DNA from: Paracoccus sp. S3-43
GTDB lineage: Bacteria; Pseudomonadota; Alphaproteobacteria; Rhodobacterales; Rhodobacteraceae
Assembly: GCF_029027965.1 (NCBI RefSeq)
Contig: NZ_CP119082.1
Location: 1,034,001-1,098,000 of the forward strand
Length of the DNA stretch: 64,000 nucleotides
Direction: 5' to 3'
Shown here: piece by piece, positions 7,102-16,719 of the stretch
How the letters are laid out: the number at the start of each line of letters is the position of its first letter
Position numbering within the stretch: position 1 is the first letter of the stretch
Made by a program: the position numbers and the translations under genes
The notes under the pieces: model-generated
Told to the model about the DNA's origin: nothing
What the model saw: the letters and a program-made list of their open reading frames with translations, nothing else
The model's database searches: none

Positions 7102-8955
7102 TCAAAGATGCAGGCGCATCACCGCGAAGCCGCCATCGGATTGGCCTACATGCTCCATGCGCCTGCCGCAAAAGGCGGCGATGTCGGGCAGAAGCGGCAG
7201 GCCCTGGGGTCCAGTCTCGAACAGGGCGGAGGTTCCGGGCATCGGCAGGAAATGCCAGGCGGGGGCGGCCTCGATGGACAGGCGGCGGCGTTGGCGCAGG
7301 TAATCGCGGATCACGTCGCGGGTCTGCGGTCCGGGCGGCAGGATCACCGGCGTTCCCGCCGTCAGCGGCGCGAACAGCCCGCAGGCCGCGAGGCGATAGG
7401 AATTGGTCGCCAGCACGAAACGGTCATCATCGCCCAGCGGGCCGCCGCGCCAGGTCAGATCGCGCACGCGGCCGCCGCCGGTCGCGCGGCCGTCGCGCGC
7501 GAAGGCGGGGGGCCGGGACAGGTCGATGCGCCAGCGGACATCCTGGATGACGTCGAACTGATAGGCCGGAAAGCCCGGATCGGTCAGCGGCTGGTCGGGG
7601 CAGCCCGGCCGGATCTGCCGGAACAGGCTGGCCGACCGCTCCAGCCAGCCGCGCAGGTCCGCCCCGGTGACCAGCAGGGCGCAGATCCGGTTCGGAAAGG
7701 AATAGATGTCGGTCAGATTGCCCAGCCGCAGCCGCCCCGGCGCGACATCGGTGTAATGGTCCGGCCCGCCCCGGCCCCCCGCCCGGAAGGGCGCCGCGGC
7801 GGACAGGACCGGGACTCCGTCCAGCCGCGTGCCCTTCAGGCTTTTGCGCACGAACCAGCGTTGCGCCATGTTGACCAGGCGCAGCGCGGGATCGACCCCG
7901 ACCAGGGCGAAATAGCTGCTGATGCGGCGGTCGTTGTGACCGATGCGGCGGCGCAGGTGGGTCTGGGTCAGCCGATGCGTGGCCGCCACCGCGCGCAGGA
8001 CGGCGGGCGCGGCCGGCTGGTCGGGCGCCACCCTCTCGCACCGGGCGGCGGCATGGGACAGGCGCCATCCCGTTCCCGGATCCTGGGTCAGCGACAGGTC
8101 GATCACCCCCAGATGCGATCCGCCGAAACCGGGCATCACGGCGGGCTTGCCCGACAGGGTCGCGTCCGCAGGCCCGCTGCTCGGAGGTGGAAACACCTCG
8201 TGCGTGTGGCCCGCGACGATCACGTCCACCCCGTCCAGGGCGGCCAGTTCGGCGGCGACGTTTTCCGCGCCGGGACCGGCCGGGCGGTCGGAAATCCCGC
8301 TATGGGCCAGGGCGACGACCAGATCGGCGCCCGCCGCGCGGATCCGGGGCAGGACGCGGCGCGCGGTCTCCAGGATGTCGGCGCAGGCCATCTGCCGCGA
8401 CAGGTCGCGGTCCCAGGCGGTCGTCTGCGGCGGCAGAAAGCCCACCACGCCGATGCGCAGCACCGCCCGGCGTCCCGAGGCGGTCAGGACCGGCCTGTCC
8501 AGAATCGCGAAGCCCGGAAAATCCGCCCGGCCCCGCAGCCGCAGGTTGGCCGCCAGAAAGGGAAACCGCGCCTGCCGCGCCGCCGATTGCAGCACATCCA
8601 GCCCGAAGGCAAAGTCGTGATTGCCGATGGCGGCGGCGTCATAGCCCATCAGGTTCATGGCGGCGATGGCGGGATGGGTCTTGGCGCCCGCCCGCGCCGC
8701 CTGATCGCCCAGGGGGGTTCCCTGAAGGAAATCGCCGTTGTCGAGCAGCAGGGTGTTGCGCGCCGCCGCCCTGTGCCGGTCCACCAGCGAGGCGATTTGC
8801 GCCAGGCTGCCGCGTGCGCAGGGCCGGTCGGCCAGGTAATCGTGGGGCAGCAGCTTCATGTGCATGTCGGTGGTGGCCAGGATCCGCAGGGCCACGGTGT
8901 CGACAGCACCGGCAGGACGATCACGTTCGCAGATCTCGTCAGTTGCGTCCCGCAT
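7102..8955 (-). CDS. cpdB: 2',3'-cyclic-nucleotide 2'-phosphodiesterase / 3'-nucleotidase family protein
   Basis: The 617-residue protein has the metallophosphoesterase motifs in order: ILATTDMHM (metal site, about residue 26), LLDNGDFLQG, AAIGNHDFAFG, ALAHSGIS and IVAGHTHEVF. The C-terminal 5'-nucleotidase substrate domain follows (YSFPNRICALLVTGADLRGWLE, VLATNSYR). The family hydrolyses 2',3'-cyclic nucleotides and 3'-nucleotides for phosphate and nucleoside salvage, normally in the periplasm. No signal peptide is visible: the catalytic domain begins within 25 residues of the start, and a stop codon lies nine codons above the GTG at 8958. The export route is therefore unclear. A GTG start at 8958 is an equal alternative. 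Confidence 0.85.
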   Translation of the reverse strand: MRDATDEICERDRPAGAVDTVALRILATTDMHMKLLPHDYLADRPCARGSLAQIASLVDRHRAAARNTLLLDNGDFLQGTPLGDQAARAGAKTHPAIAAMNLMGYDAAAIGNHDFAFGLDVLQSAARQARFPFLAANLRLRGRADFPGFAILDRPVLTASGRRAVLRIGVVGFLPPQTTAWDRDLSRQMACADILETARRVLPRIRAAGADLVVALAHSGISDRPAGPGAENVAAELAALDGVDVIVAGHTHEVFPPPSSGPADATLSGKPAVMPGFGGSHLGVIDLSLTQDPGTGWRLSHAAARCERVAPDQPAAPAVLRAVAATHRLTQTHLRRRIGHNDRRISSYFALVGVDPALRLVNMAQRWFVRKSLKGTRLDGVPVLSAAAPFRAGGRGGPDHYTDVAPGRLRLGNLTDIYSFPNRICALLVTGADLRGWLERSASLFRQIRPGCPDQPLTDPGFPAYQFDVIQDVRWRIDLSRPPAFARDGRATGGGRVRDLTWRGGPLGDDDRFVLATNSYRLAACGLFAPLTAGTPVILPPGPQTRDVIRDYLRQRRRLSIEAAPAWHFLPMPGTSALFETGPQGLPLLPDIAAFCGRRMEHVGQSDGGFAVMRLHL

Positions 8956-9061
8956 CACAAAAAAACCCCCGACTACAGACCGCTACGTCATCCGCGCCAA
9001 ACCGGAACTTACCCGGTCGGAGTGCATCTTCTCAACCCTGGATTGTCAACCCGGAGGATTA

Positions 9062-9163
9062 ATGACCCCGTCAGAGCATATTCGTCACAGTCGCCGGAAG
9101 GCGATCGGCGGGCCGCCGCAGGGCGCCGTCCTTGCGGTTGAACACGACCTGCGCGCGGCCTAG
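9062..9163 (+). CDS. Possible 33-codon small ORF
   Basis: A GGAGG site lies 5 bp before this ATG. The ORF reads MTPSEHIRHSRRKAIGG at its start and ends EHDLRAA. It overlaps the end of pheA (opposite strand) by 4 bp. I found no convincing promoter and recognise no family. The only support is the ribosome site, so it may be chance. Confidence 0.25.
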   Translation: MTPSEHIRHSRRKAIGGPPQGAVLAVEHDLRAA

Positions 9164-10017
9164 GCGTCCTGGAGCTGCGCCTCGCGCAAGGGGTCGGCGG
9201 GATAGACGCCCAGCATGTCTAGCGACGAGGTGAAATAGCGCAGTTCCTCAAGCGCGCGTTGCAGGGCCGGATCCTCGGGATGGCCTTCCACATCGGCATA
9301 GAACTGCGTCGCGGTGAACACGCCGTCGACCATATAGCTCTCCAGCTTGGTCATGTTGACGCCGTTCGTCGCGAACCCGCCCATCGCCTTGTAGAGCGCG
9401 GCGGGAATGTTGCGGACCCGGAAGACGAAGCTGGTCAGCATCCGGTCGGACCGGCGGCTGTAATCGGGCTGGCGCGACATGATCAGGAAGCGCGTGGTGT
9501 TGTTCTGCCGGTCCTCGATCTGGTCGGCAAGGCGCTCCAGGCCATAGATCTCGCCCGCCAGGGGCGAGGCCAGCGCCGCCAGCGACGGATTGCCGCGGGA
9601 CGCCACCTCTTTCGCGGATCCGGCGGTGTCGGCCCCGGTCACGGCGCGGATGCCGTGGCGGCGCATGAAGCCCCGGCACTGGCCCAGAAGCACCGTGTGG
9701 CTCATCGCCTCGCGCACCTCGGACAGCGGCGTGCCGGGAACCGCCAGCAGGCTGATATGGACGCGGACGAAGGCTTCCTCGATGATGTGCAGGCCGGATT
9801 CGGGCAGCAGGTGATGGATGTCGGCCACCCGGCCATAGGTGGAATTTTCCACCGGCAGCATCGCCAGGTCGGCCTGCTGGCTGCGCACCGCCTCGATCAC
9901 GTCCTCGAAGGTGCGGCAGGGCAGCGCCTGCATGTCGGGGCGGGCCTTGCGGCAGGCCTCGTGGCTGTAGGCGCCGGGTTCGCCCTGGAAGGCGATGCGG
10001 TTGGTGGGGGTCGTCAT
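9160..10017 (-). CDS. pheA: Prephenate dehydratase
   Basis: The 285-residue monofunctional enzyme begins with IAFQGEPGAYSHEA, the family N-terminus. It contains LPVENSTYGRV, LAALASPLAGEIYGL and the catalytic/substrate segment EDRQNNTTRFLIM (about residues 167-179). A C-terminal ACT domain follows (SFVFRVRNIPAALYKAMGGFATNGVNMTKLES, then the YMVDGVFTATQFYADVEGH strand region) that binds phenylalanine for feedback inhibition. It converts prephenate to phenylpyruvate in phenylalanine synthesis. The gene is divergent from cycM with a 115-bp shared promoter region. Confidence 0.95.
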   Translation of the reverse strand: MTTPTNRIAFQGEPGAYSHEACRKARPDMQALPCRTFEDVIEAVRSQQADLAMLPVENSTYGRVADIHHLLPESGLHIIEEAFVRVHISLLAVPGTPLSEVREAMSHTVLLGQCRGFMRRHGIRAVTGADTAGSAKEVASRGNPSLAALASPLAGEIYGLERLADQIEDRQNNTTRFLIMSRQPDYSRRSDRMLTSFVFRVRNIPAALYKAMGGFATNGVNMTKLESYMVDGVFTATQFYADVEGHPEDPALQRALEELRYFTSSLDMLGVYPADPLREAQLQDA

Positions 10018-10132
10018 GGGCCGCTGTCCGAATTTTGACTGGTGGCGCGGTAACTATACCTTGATCCCTCAAAGAGAAAGCGGATAGATACCCGTCGAAT
10101 TGACGAGCTTACCAATGCGGGGATCGCACGCG

Positions 10133-10669
10133 ATGTTCAACACCATGACCGTGACCAAGGCCGCAGGCGCGCTGATCGGCGCGCTGCTGTTTCTGATGCT
10201 GGCCAACTGGGCGGCAAGCGGCCTGTATCACGTCGGCGCCGCCGGCCACGGCGGCGAGGGCGAGGAGCACGCGCAGGCCTATACCATCCCGGTCGAGGAA
10301 GCGGCGGGCGGCGAGGAAGCGGCCGAGGAGACCATCGACTTTGCCGCCCTGCTGGCCTCGGCCGATGCCGCCGCGGGCGAAAAGGATTTCGGCAAGTGCA
10401 AGGCCTGCCACAAGCTGGACGGCACCGATGGCGTCGGCCCGCACCTGAACGGCGTCGTGGGCCGCCCGGTCGCCTCGATCAGCGGCTTCAGCTATTCGCC
10501 CGCCATGGTGGAACACGCCGCCGAGGCGCCCGAATGGACGCCCGAGGCGTTGCAGGAATTCCTGGCCAACCCCAAGGGCGTCGTGTCGGGCACCAAGATG
10601 TCCTTCGCGGGCCTCAAGGATCCGCAGGACCGCGCCGACATCATCACCTATCTGCAATCCCAGCAGTAA
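10133..10669 (+). CDS. cycM: Membrane-anchored cytochrome c552
   Basis: The 178-residue protein has an uncleaved N-terminal membrane anchor (about residues 10-32, [20 protein letters not shown]). An acidic Gly/Glu-rich linker follows (to about residue 70), then a class I cytochrome c domain with heme site CKACH (residues 89-93) and axial Met156 in GTKMSF. The N-terminus and layout match Paracoccus cytochrome c552, which carries electrons from the bc1 complex to aa3 oxidase. The start at 10133 was preferred over an in-frame ATG at 10100 because it gives the family N-terminus [15 protein letters not shown] strong terminator follows the gene. Confidence 0.93.
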   Translation: MFNTMTVTKAAGALIGALLFLMLANWAASGLYHVGAAGHGGEGEEHAQAYTIPVEEAAGGEEAAEETIDFAALLASADAAAGEKDFGKCKACHKLDGTDGVGPHLNGVVGRPVASISGFSYSPAMVEHAAEAPEWTPEALQEFLANPKGVVSGTKMSFAGLKDPQDRADIITYLQSQQ

Positions 10670-10690
10670 GGCTTGCATGGAACCGGCTGG

Positions 10691-10719
10691 AAGGGCGCAT
10701 TTTCGGATGCGCCCTTTTT
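10691..10719 (+). terminator. Rho-independent terminator of cycM
   Basis: GGGCGCAT (10693-10700) pairs perfectly with ATGCGCCC (10707-10714) around TTTCGG and is followed by TTTTT. The stem is flanked by AA and TT that can extend it. Confidence 0.85.
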
Positions 10720-10746
10720 CGTTGCAGCCCCTCACGAAATCGCGGC

Positions 10747-10775
10747 TTGATCGCGCCCCCGGCGCTGCCTAGCGT
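10747..10775 (+). promoter_or_regulatory. Candidate promoter of the yej operon
   Basis: TTGATC (10747-10752) and TAGCGT (10770-10775) are 17 bp apart, about 30 bp before the yejA start. It lies directly after the cycM terminator, where an operon promoter is expected. Confidence 0.45.
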
Positions 10776-10804
10776 GCAGCACACGCCTTGACCGGAGATT
10801 GCCG

Positions 10805-12664
10805 ATGCGCCGCCTTGCCCTGATCGCCGTCCTTGCTCTTGCCCCGGCTGCCGCCGCCCTGTCGCAAGACGCACCGGCCGAAGGGGAGGGGACGGTTATC
10901 AAGACCCACGCCATCGCCCTGTTCGGCGATCCGGCGCTGCCCGCCGATTTCCCGCATTACCCCTATGTGAACCCCGATGCGCCCAAGGGGGGCGAGATTT
11001 CCTTCGGCGCGGTCGGCGGCTTTGACAGCTTCAACCCCTTTACCCACCGGGGCCGCGCCATTGCCCTGTCGATCATCCAGTTGGAGTGGCTGATGGACAG
11101 CCCGGCCGATGAGCTGGGCGTGGATTACTGCCTGCTGTGCGAAACGCTGGAATATCCCGAAAGCAAGGATTGGGTGATCTTCAACCTGCGCCCCGAGGCG
11201 AGGTTCAGCGACGGAACCCCCCTGACCGCCCATGACGTGCTGTTCAGCTTTGAAACCCTGCGCGACAAGGGCCTGTCGTCCTTCCGCGTTGGCATGAAGC
11301 AGATGATCGCCAAGGCCGAGGTGCTGGACGATCACCGCATCAAGTTCACCTTCGCCGAAGGCTATCCCCGCCGCGACGTGATTTCCCAGATGGGCAACCA
11401 GATCGTCTTCTCGAAAAAGGATTTCGAGGAGAACAAGCGCGATCTGGAACAAAGCAGCAATACGCCCTTCATCGGTTCCGGCCCCTATCTGTTCGACCGC
11501 GCCGACATGGGCCGCACCATGGTCGTCAAGCGCAACCCCGATTACTGGGGCAAGGATCTGCCTATCAACAAGGGCCGCTTCAACTTCGACCGTATCCGCT
11601 ATGAAATGTTCGGCGATTTCGACAGCGCGTTCGAGGCGTTCAAGGCGGGTGAATACACGTTCCGCAACGAAACCTCGTCGATGCACTGGTCGACGCGCTA
11701 TGATTTCCCGGCGCTCGCCTCGGGGGTGGTGGTGCGCGAGACGCTGCCCGACGGGCAGATCGCCAGCGGCGACGGCTGGGTCTTCAACCTGCGGCGCGCG
11801 AAGTTCCAGGACATCCGCGTGCGCGAGGCGATCGGGCTGATGTTCAATTTCGAATGGACCAACCAGACGCTGCTGTATGGTCTGGAAACCCGTGTCAATT
11901 CCTTCTGGGACAACAGCGAATTCGGCGCCGACGGCCCCCCGTCGCCCGCCGAGGCCGCGCTTCTGGAGCCCATCGCGGGCGATCTGCCGGACGGCATCCT
12001 GACCGACGACGCGGTGGTCCAGCCGGTATCGGGCGAACGCCAGCTCGACCGCCGGAACATGCGCCGCGCCGTGGCCCTGCTGGACGAAGCGGGCTGGACC
12101 GTGGGAAGCGACGGGATGCGCCGCAACGCCGAGGGCCAGACCCTGACGGTCGAGATCCTGAACGACGACGTGGGCAACGACCGGATCATCAACCCCTTCA
12201 TCCAGAACCTGCGCGCCATCGGCATCGACGCCGTCAACCGCCGCGTCGACAATGCCGAGATGGAGCTTCGCACCCGATCCAAGGACTTCGACATGGTCGA
12301 GGACAGCCTGGGTCAGGCCTATGCCATCGGCGGCTATGCGAGCCAGGTCTTCGGGTCCGAGGACAAGGACGACGTGTTCAACCCGATGGGCCTGGCGAAT
12401 CCGGCCATCGACAGGCTGCTGGAAATCGGCCAGCAGGCCACCACGCAGGAAGACAATATCGTCGCCATCAACGCGCTTGACCGGGCGCTGCGCAGCCTGC
12501 GCTTCTGGGTGCCGAAATGGTTCAAGGCGGAATACACGCTGGCCTATTACGACATCTATCGCCATCCCGAAGCCATGCCGCCCTATGCGCTCGGCACGCT
12601 GGATTTCTGGTGGGCCGATACCGCGCGCGAGGCCGAGCTGAAAGCCAAGGGCGCGATCCGCTGA
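10805..12664 (+). CDS. yejA: Peptide/oligopeptide ABC transporter, periplasmic binding protein
   Basis: The 619-residue protein has a cleavable signal peptide ([20 protein letters not shown]) and the family-5 solute-binding fold: [23 protein letters not shown] near the start, [25 protein letters not shown], and [13 protein letters not shown] with [14 protein letters not shown]. The early NPDAPKGG and the later FNFEWTN segment are typical of YejA, the binding protein of an oligopeptide importer also linked to uptake of the peptide antibiotic microcin C. yejB, yejE and yejF follow in order. The ATG at 10805 follows a GGAGA site. Confidence 0.92.
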   Translation: MRRLALIAVLALAPAAAALSQDAPAEGEGTVIKTHAIALFGDPALPADFPHYPYVNPDAPKGGEISFGAVGGFDSFNPFTHRGRAIALSIIQLEWLMDSPADELGVDYCLLCETLEYPESKDWVIFNLRPEARFSDGTPLTAHDVLFSFETLRDKGLSSFRVGMKQMIAKAEVLDDHRIKFTFAEGYPRRDVISQMGNQIVFSKKDFEENKRDLEQSSNTPFIGSGPYLFDRADMGRTMVVKRNPDYWGKDLPINKGRFNFDRIRYEMFGDFDSAFEAFKAGEYTFRNETSSMHWSTRYDFPALASGVVVRETLPDGQIASGDGWVFNLRRAKFQDIRVREAIGLMFNFEWTNQTLLYGLETRVNSFWDNSEFGADGPPSPAEAALLEPIAGDLPDGILTDDAVVQPVSGERQLDRRNMRRAVALLDEAGWTVGSDGMRRNAEGQTLTVEILNDDVGNDRIINPFIQNLRAIGIDAVNRRVDNAEMELRTRSKDFDMVEDSLGQAYAIGGYASQVFGSEDKDDVFNPMGLANPAIDRLLEIGQQATTQEDNIVAINALDRALRSLRFWVPKWFKAEYTLAYYDIYRHPEAMPPYALGTLDFWWADTAREAELKAKGAIR

Positions 12665-12758
12665 TCGGGCCGCACTTGATTTCCAGCCGGTCCCGACCCA
12701 CAAGGGCGGGACAACAAGGACGGGGCCGCAAAGGCCCGCAAGGGGCAAGGTCGATCCG

Positions 12759-13832
12759 ATGGGCGCCTATATCCTGCGGCGGTTGCTGCTGATCATCCCG
12801 ACGCTGATCGGGATCATGGTGGTGAACTTCACCCTGACGCAATTCGTCCCCGGTGGTCCCATCGAACAGATCGCCGCGCAGGTCCAGGGGTCGGGCGACG
12901 CCTTCAGCAATATCTCGGGCGCATCCGGCGCCGATACCGGCGCGGTCGAGGGATACGAGGGCGCGCGGGGCCTGCCGCCCGAATTCATCGCCCAGCTTGA
13001 GAAAGAGTTCGGCTTCGACAAGCCGCCCTTGCAGCGGTTCCTGTCGATGATGGGCAATTACCTGACCTTCGATTTCGGCACCAGTTGGTTCCGCTCGATC
13101 AGCGTCATCGACCTGGTGGTGGAAAAGATGCCGGTGTCGATCACGCTGGGGCTGTGGTCGACGCTTCTGGCCTATCTGATCTCGATCCCGCTGGGAATCC
13201 GCAAGGCGATGCGGGACGGGACGCGCTTCGACACCTGGACCTCGGCCGTCATCATCATGGCCTATGCGATCCCGGCCTTCCTGTTCGCGGTGCTGCTGAT
13301 GGTGCTGTTCGCGGGCGGCAGCTATTGGCAGATCTTCCCGCTGCGAGGCCTGACCAGCGACAATTTCGCGGAGCTTTCCCTGTGGGGCAAGATCAAGGAC
13401 TATGCCTGGCACGCCACGCTGCCGGTCGTCGCCTCGACCATTTCCAGCTTTGCCACGCTGACCCTGCTGACCAAGAACAGCTTCCTGGACGAGATCAACA
13501 AGCAATACGTGATGACCGCCCGCGCCAAGGGCCTGACCGAGGGGCGCGTCCTTTACGGCCATGTCTTCCGCAACGCCATGCTGATCGTGATCGCGGGCTT
13601 TCCCGCCGTATTCCTGGGCGTGTTCTTCGGCGCCAGCATCCTGATCGAGACGGTGTTCTCGCTGGACGGTCTGGGCCGCCTGGGGTTCGAGGCGGCGGTG
13701 CAGCGCGACTATCCGGTGATCTTCGGCACGCTTTACGTCTTCGGCCTTCTCAGCCTGGTGGTGGGGATCCTGTCGGACATGATGTATGTCTTTGTCGATC
13801 CGCGCATCGACTTCGAATCGAGGGCCGGCTGA
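12759..13832 (+). CDS. yejB: Oligopeptide ABC transporter permease
   Basis: The 357-residue integral membrane protein starts with a hydrophobic helix ([31 protein letters not shown]), as in the DppB/OppB family. It carries a periplasmic segment, then five more helices. The inner-membrane permease loop ([24 protein letters not shown], matching the EAA motif that contacts the ATPase) lies at about residues 249-272. It pairs with YejE to form the transport channel. Its stop overlaps the yejE start by one base (TGATG), indicating translational coupling. Confidence 0.92.
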   Translation: MGAYILRRLLLIIPTLIGIMVVNFTLTQFVPGGPIEQIAAQVQGSGDAFSNISGASGADTGAVEGYEGARGLPPEFIAQLEKEFGFDKPPLQRFLSMMGNYLTFDFGTSWFRSISVIDLVVEKMPVSITLGLWSTLLAYLISIPLGIRKAMRDGTRFDTWTSAVIIMAYAIPAFLFAVLLMVLFAGGSYWQIFPLRGLTSDNFAELSLWGKIKDYAWHATLPVVASTISSFATLTLLTKNSFLDEINKQYVMTARAKGLTEGRVLYGHVFRNAMLIVIAGFPAVFLGVFFGASILIETVFSLDGLGRLGFEAAVQRDYPVIFGTLYVFGLLSLVVGILSDMMYVFVDPRIDFESRAG

Positions 13833-14935
13833 TGGCGCTGTCGGAACTCAACCGCCGCCGCTGGCGCAACTTTCGCCGCAACGGCCGGGCCTTCTGGTCG
13901 CTGGTGATCTTCTCGGTGCTGTTCGTGCTGGCGATGTGCGCCGAGATCGTCGCCAACGACAAGCCCATCGTCGCCAGCTATCGCGGGGAACTGTATTTCC
14001 CCGCCTATCGCTTTTATCCCGAAACCGCCTTCGGCGGCGATTTCGGGACCGAGGCGATCTATCGCGACGAGGCCGTGCAATGCCTGATCGTCACCGGCGG
14101 CAGCCAGGACTGCTGGGACACGCCCGAGGATCTGATCGCCGCCGTGGACGCGGGCACCAGCGACATCCCGAGGGACCAGCAGGGCTGGATGATCTGGCCG
14201 CCGATCCCGTTCCACTATTCCACCATCAACAACGTGGGCAGCGCCCCAAGCGCCCCGGACGCCACGCATTGGCTGGGCACCGACGACACCGCGCGCGACG
14301 TGCTGGCGCGGGTGATCTACGGCTTCCGCATCTCGATCCTGTTCACGCTGATCGTGACGGTGGTGGCGTCCATCGTCGGCATCGCGGCGGGGGCGATCCA
14401 GGGCTATTTCGGCGGGCGCACCGATCTGGTGTTTCAGCGGGTGCTGGAGATCTGGGCGTCCACGCCGTCGCTTTACGTCATCATCATCCTGTTCGCGATC
14501 CTGGGGCGAAGCTTCTGGCTGCTGGTCTTCGTGACGATCCTGTTCGGCTGGCCCGCGCTTGTGGGCGTGGTGCGGGCCGAATTCCTGCGGGCGCGGAACT
14601 TCGAATATGTCCGCGCCGCCCGCGCCCTGGGGGTCGGCGATCGCACCATCATGTTCCGCCATATCCTGCCCAATGCCATGGTCGCCACGCTGACCATGCT
14701 GCCCTTCGTCGTCACCGGCACGATCAGCGGGCTGGCGGCGCTGGATTACCTGGGCTACGGCCTGCCCGCATCCGCGCCCTCGCTGGGGGAACTGGCGCTT
14801 CAGGCCAAGCAGAACCTGCAAGCGCCCTGGCTGGCCTTCACGGCCTTCTTCACCTTCGCCATCATGCTGTCGCTGCTGGTCTTCATCTTCGAAGGCGTGC
14901 GCGATGCCTTCGATCCCCGAAAGACCTTCAAATGA
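13832..14935 (+). CDS. yejE: Oligopeptide ABC transporter permease
   Basis: The 367-residue partner of YejB opens with NRRRWRNFRRNGRAFWSLVIF, the N-terminus of YejE-type permeases. A long periplasmic insert follows (about residues 45-150), with the typical HWLGTDDTARDVLARVIYGFRISI before the core helices. The EAA-like loop is FEYVRAARALGVGDRTIMFRHILPNA. Its last codons overlap the yejF start by 4 bp (ATGA). The coupled yejB-yejE-yejF junctions show that this is one operon. Confidence 0.92.
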   Translation: MALSELNRRRWRNFRRNGRAFWSLVIFSVLFVLAMCAEIVANDKPIVASYRGELYFPAYRFYPETAFGGDFGTEAIYRDEAVQCLIVTGGSQDCWDTPEDLIAAVDAGTSDIPRDQQGWMIWPPIPFHYSTINNVGSAPSAPDATHWLGTDDTARDVLARVIYGFRISILFTLIVTVVASIVGIAAGAIQGYFGGRTDLVFQRVLEIWASTPSLYVIIILFAILGRSFWLLVFVTILFGWPALVGVVRAEFLRARNFEYVRAARALGVGDRTIMFRHILPNAMVATLTMLPFVVTGTISGLAALDYLGYGLPASAPSLGELALQAKQNLQAPWLAFTAFFTFAIMLSLLVFIFEGVRDAFDPRKTFK

Positions 14936-16530
14936 CCGAAGCCGTCCTGTCGGTCCAAGACCTGCGCATCAGCTTCCGCCAGGAGGGCCGGATCGTGCCC
15001 GCCGTCAAGGGCGTCAGCTTCCAGATCGGCAAGGGCGAGACGGTCGCCCTGGTCGGCGAATCCGGATCGGGAAAGTCGGTCACGGCGCTGTCCACCGTGC
15101 GCCTGCTGGGCGATTCCGCCGTCATCGAGGGGTCGGTGAAATATGCGGGCCGAGAGATGGTCGACGCCCCGGCCAGTGTGCTGCGCGACATTCGTGGCGA
15201 CGACATCAGCTTCATCTTCCAGGAACCGATGACCTCCTTGAACCCGCTGCACACGCTGGAAAAGCAGCTGGGCGAAAGCCTGGCGCTGCACCAGGGCCTG
15301 ACCGGCGCGCGGGCGCGGGCGCGGATCGTGGACCTGCTGACCCGCGTGGGCATCCGCGACCCCGAATCGCGGCTGGCGGATTATCCGCACCAGCTCTCCG
15401 GCGGGCAGCGGCAGCGGGTGATGATCGCCATGGCGCTGGCCAACGGCCCGGAACTGCTGATCGCGGATGAACCCACCACCGCGCTGGACGTGACGATCCA
15501 GGCGCAGATCCTGGACCTGCTGGCGGAACTCAAGGCAGACGAGGGGCTGTCGATGCTGTTCATCAGCCACGACCTGGGCATCGTGCGCCGCATTGCCGAC
15601 CGCGTCTGCGTGATGAAGGACGGCGAGATCGTGGAACAAGGCCCGGTCGAGGCGATCTTCGCCAATCCGCAGCACGACTATACCCGCAAGCTGCTGGCGG
15701 CCGAGCCGACCGGCCTTGCCGATCCCGTGCCCGAGGGCGCCGAGACGATGGTCGAGACGCGCGACCTGAAGGTCTGGTTTCCGATCCAGCGGGGGCTGCT
15801 GCGCAGGACCGTGGGTCATGTGAAGGCGGTGGATGGCGCCACGCTGACCGTGCGGGCCGGGGAAACGTTGGGCATCGTCGGCGAATCGGGCAGCGGCAAG
15901 ACCACGCTGGCGCTGGCCATCATGCGGCTGATCGACAGCGACGGTCCGATCCTGTTCCTGGGCCAGGACATTTCCCGCTGGCAGTCGCGCCAGTTGCGAA
16001 GGCTGCGCCGCGACATGCAGATCGTCTTCCAGGATCCCTTTGGCAGCCTCTCGCCGCGCATGACCGTGGAACAGATCATCGCCGAGGGCCTGACTGTCCA
16101 CGGCGTCGAGAAAGGCCGCGACCGCCGCCGGATGGTCGCCGAGATCATGGCCGAGGTCGGGCTGAACCCCGACACCATGCACCGCTATCCGCACGAATTT
16201 TCCGGCGGCCAGCGCCAGCGCATCGCCATAGCCCGCGCCATGATCCTGCGCCCCAAGGTGGTGGTCCTGGACGAACCGACAAGCGCGCTCGACATGACGG
16301 TGCAGGTGCAGATCGTCGGGCTGCTGCGCGGCTTGCAGCGGAAATACGGGCTGGCCTTCCTGTTCATCAGCCACGACCTGCGCGTGGTCCGCGCCATGTC
16401 GCACAAGATCATGGTCATGCGCGCGGGCGAGGTGGTCGAGCAGGGCACGACCGCCGAGATCTTCGACGCGCCGCAGCAGGATTACACCCGCGCGCTGCTG
16501 GCGGCGGCGTTCCGCGACCATCACCGATGA
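14932..16530 (+). CDS. yejF: Oligopeptide ABC transporter, double ATP-binding protein
   Basis: The 532-residue protein fuses two ABC ATPase domains. The first has Walker A GESGSGKS (about residue 42), signature LSGGQRQRV and Walker [13 protein letters not shown]. The second has GESGSGKT (about residue 320), FSGGQRQRI and [11 protein letters not shown]. Each domain ends in the oligopeptide-family tail (QHDYTRKLL and QQDYTRALL). It powers import through YejBE. The gene ends in ATGA, where a broken glycosyltransferase-like reading frame begins. Confidence 0.93.
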   Translation: MTEAVLSVQDLRISFRQEGRIVPAVKGVSFQIGKGETVALVGESGSGKSVTALSTVRLLGDSAVIEGSVKYAGREMVDAPASVLRDIRGDDISFIFQEPMTSLNPLHTLEKQLGESLALHQGLTGARARARIVDLLTRVGIRDPESRLADYPHQLSGGQRQRVMIAMALANGPELLIADEPTTALDVTIQAQILDLLAELKADEGLSMLFISHDLGIVRRIADRVCVMKDGEIVEQGPVEAIFANPQHDYTRKLLAAEPTGLADPVPEGAETMVETRDLKVWFPIQRGLLRRTVGHVKAVDGATLTVRAGETLGIVGESGSGKTTLALAIMRLIDSDGPILFLGQDISRWQSRQLRRLRRDMQIVFQDPFGSLSPRMTVEQIIAEGLTVHGVEKGRDRRRMVAEIMAEVGLNPDTMHRYPHEFSGGQRQRIAIARAMILRPKVVVLDEPTSALDMTVQVQIVGLLRGLQRKYGLAFLFISHDLRVVRAMSHKIMVMRAGEVVEQGTTAEIFDAPQQDYTRALLAAAFRDHHR

Positions 16531-16689
16531 AGATCCTGTTCGTCCACCGGAATTTCCCCGGCCAGCCGCATCTGGCCCCAGCCCACTGATTCGGGGCCTT
16601 GCGGGCGACCATCCTGGGCGGCTGTGACCTGCATCGCCACAGCCTGCCGCGCCAGATCGAATGGGTGGAAAGCCGCTCGCCGATGGGCT
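16527..16689 (+). pseudogene. Remnant of a glycosyltransferase gene (N-terminus only)
   Basis: Directly overlapping the yejF stop (ATGA), a 20-codon frame reads [20 protein letters not shown] and then hits TGA at 16587-16589. MKILFVH-NFPGQF-HLAPAL is the classic start of family-4 glycosyltransferases. Here one residue of the FPGQF segment appears deleted and the frame stops before the catalytic domain. About 100 further bases up to the cysS start could not be matched. I read it as a decayed gene that once followed yejF. The assignment rests on about 20 residues. Confidence 0.5.
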
Positions 16690-16719
16690 AAGCCCGCAGC
16701 GTTGGAAGAAAGGCGCATC

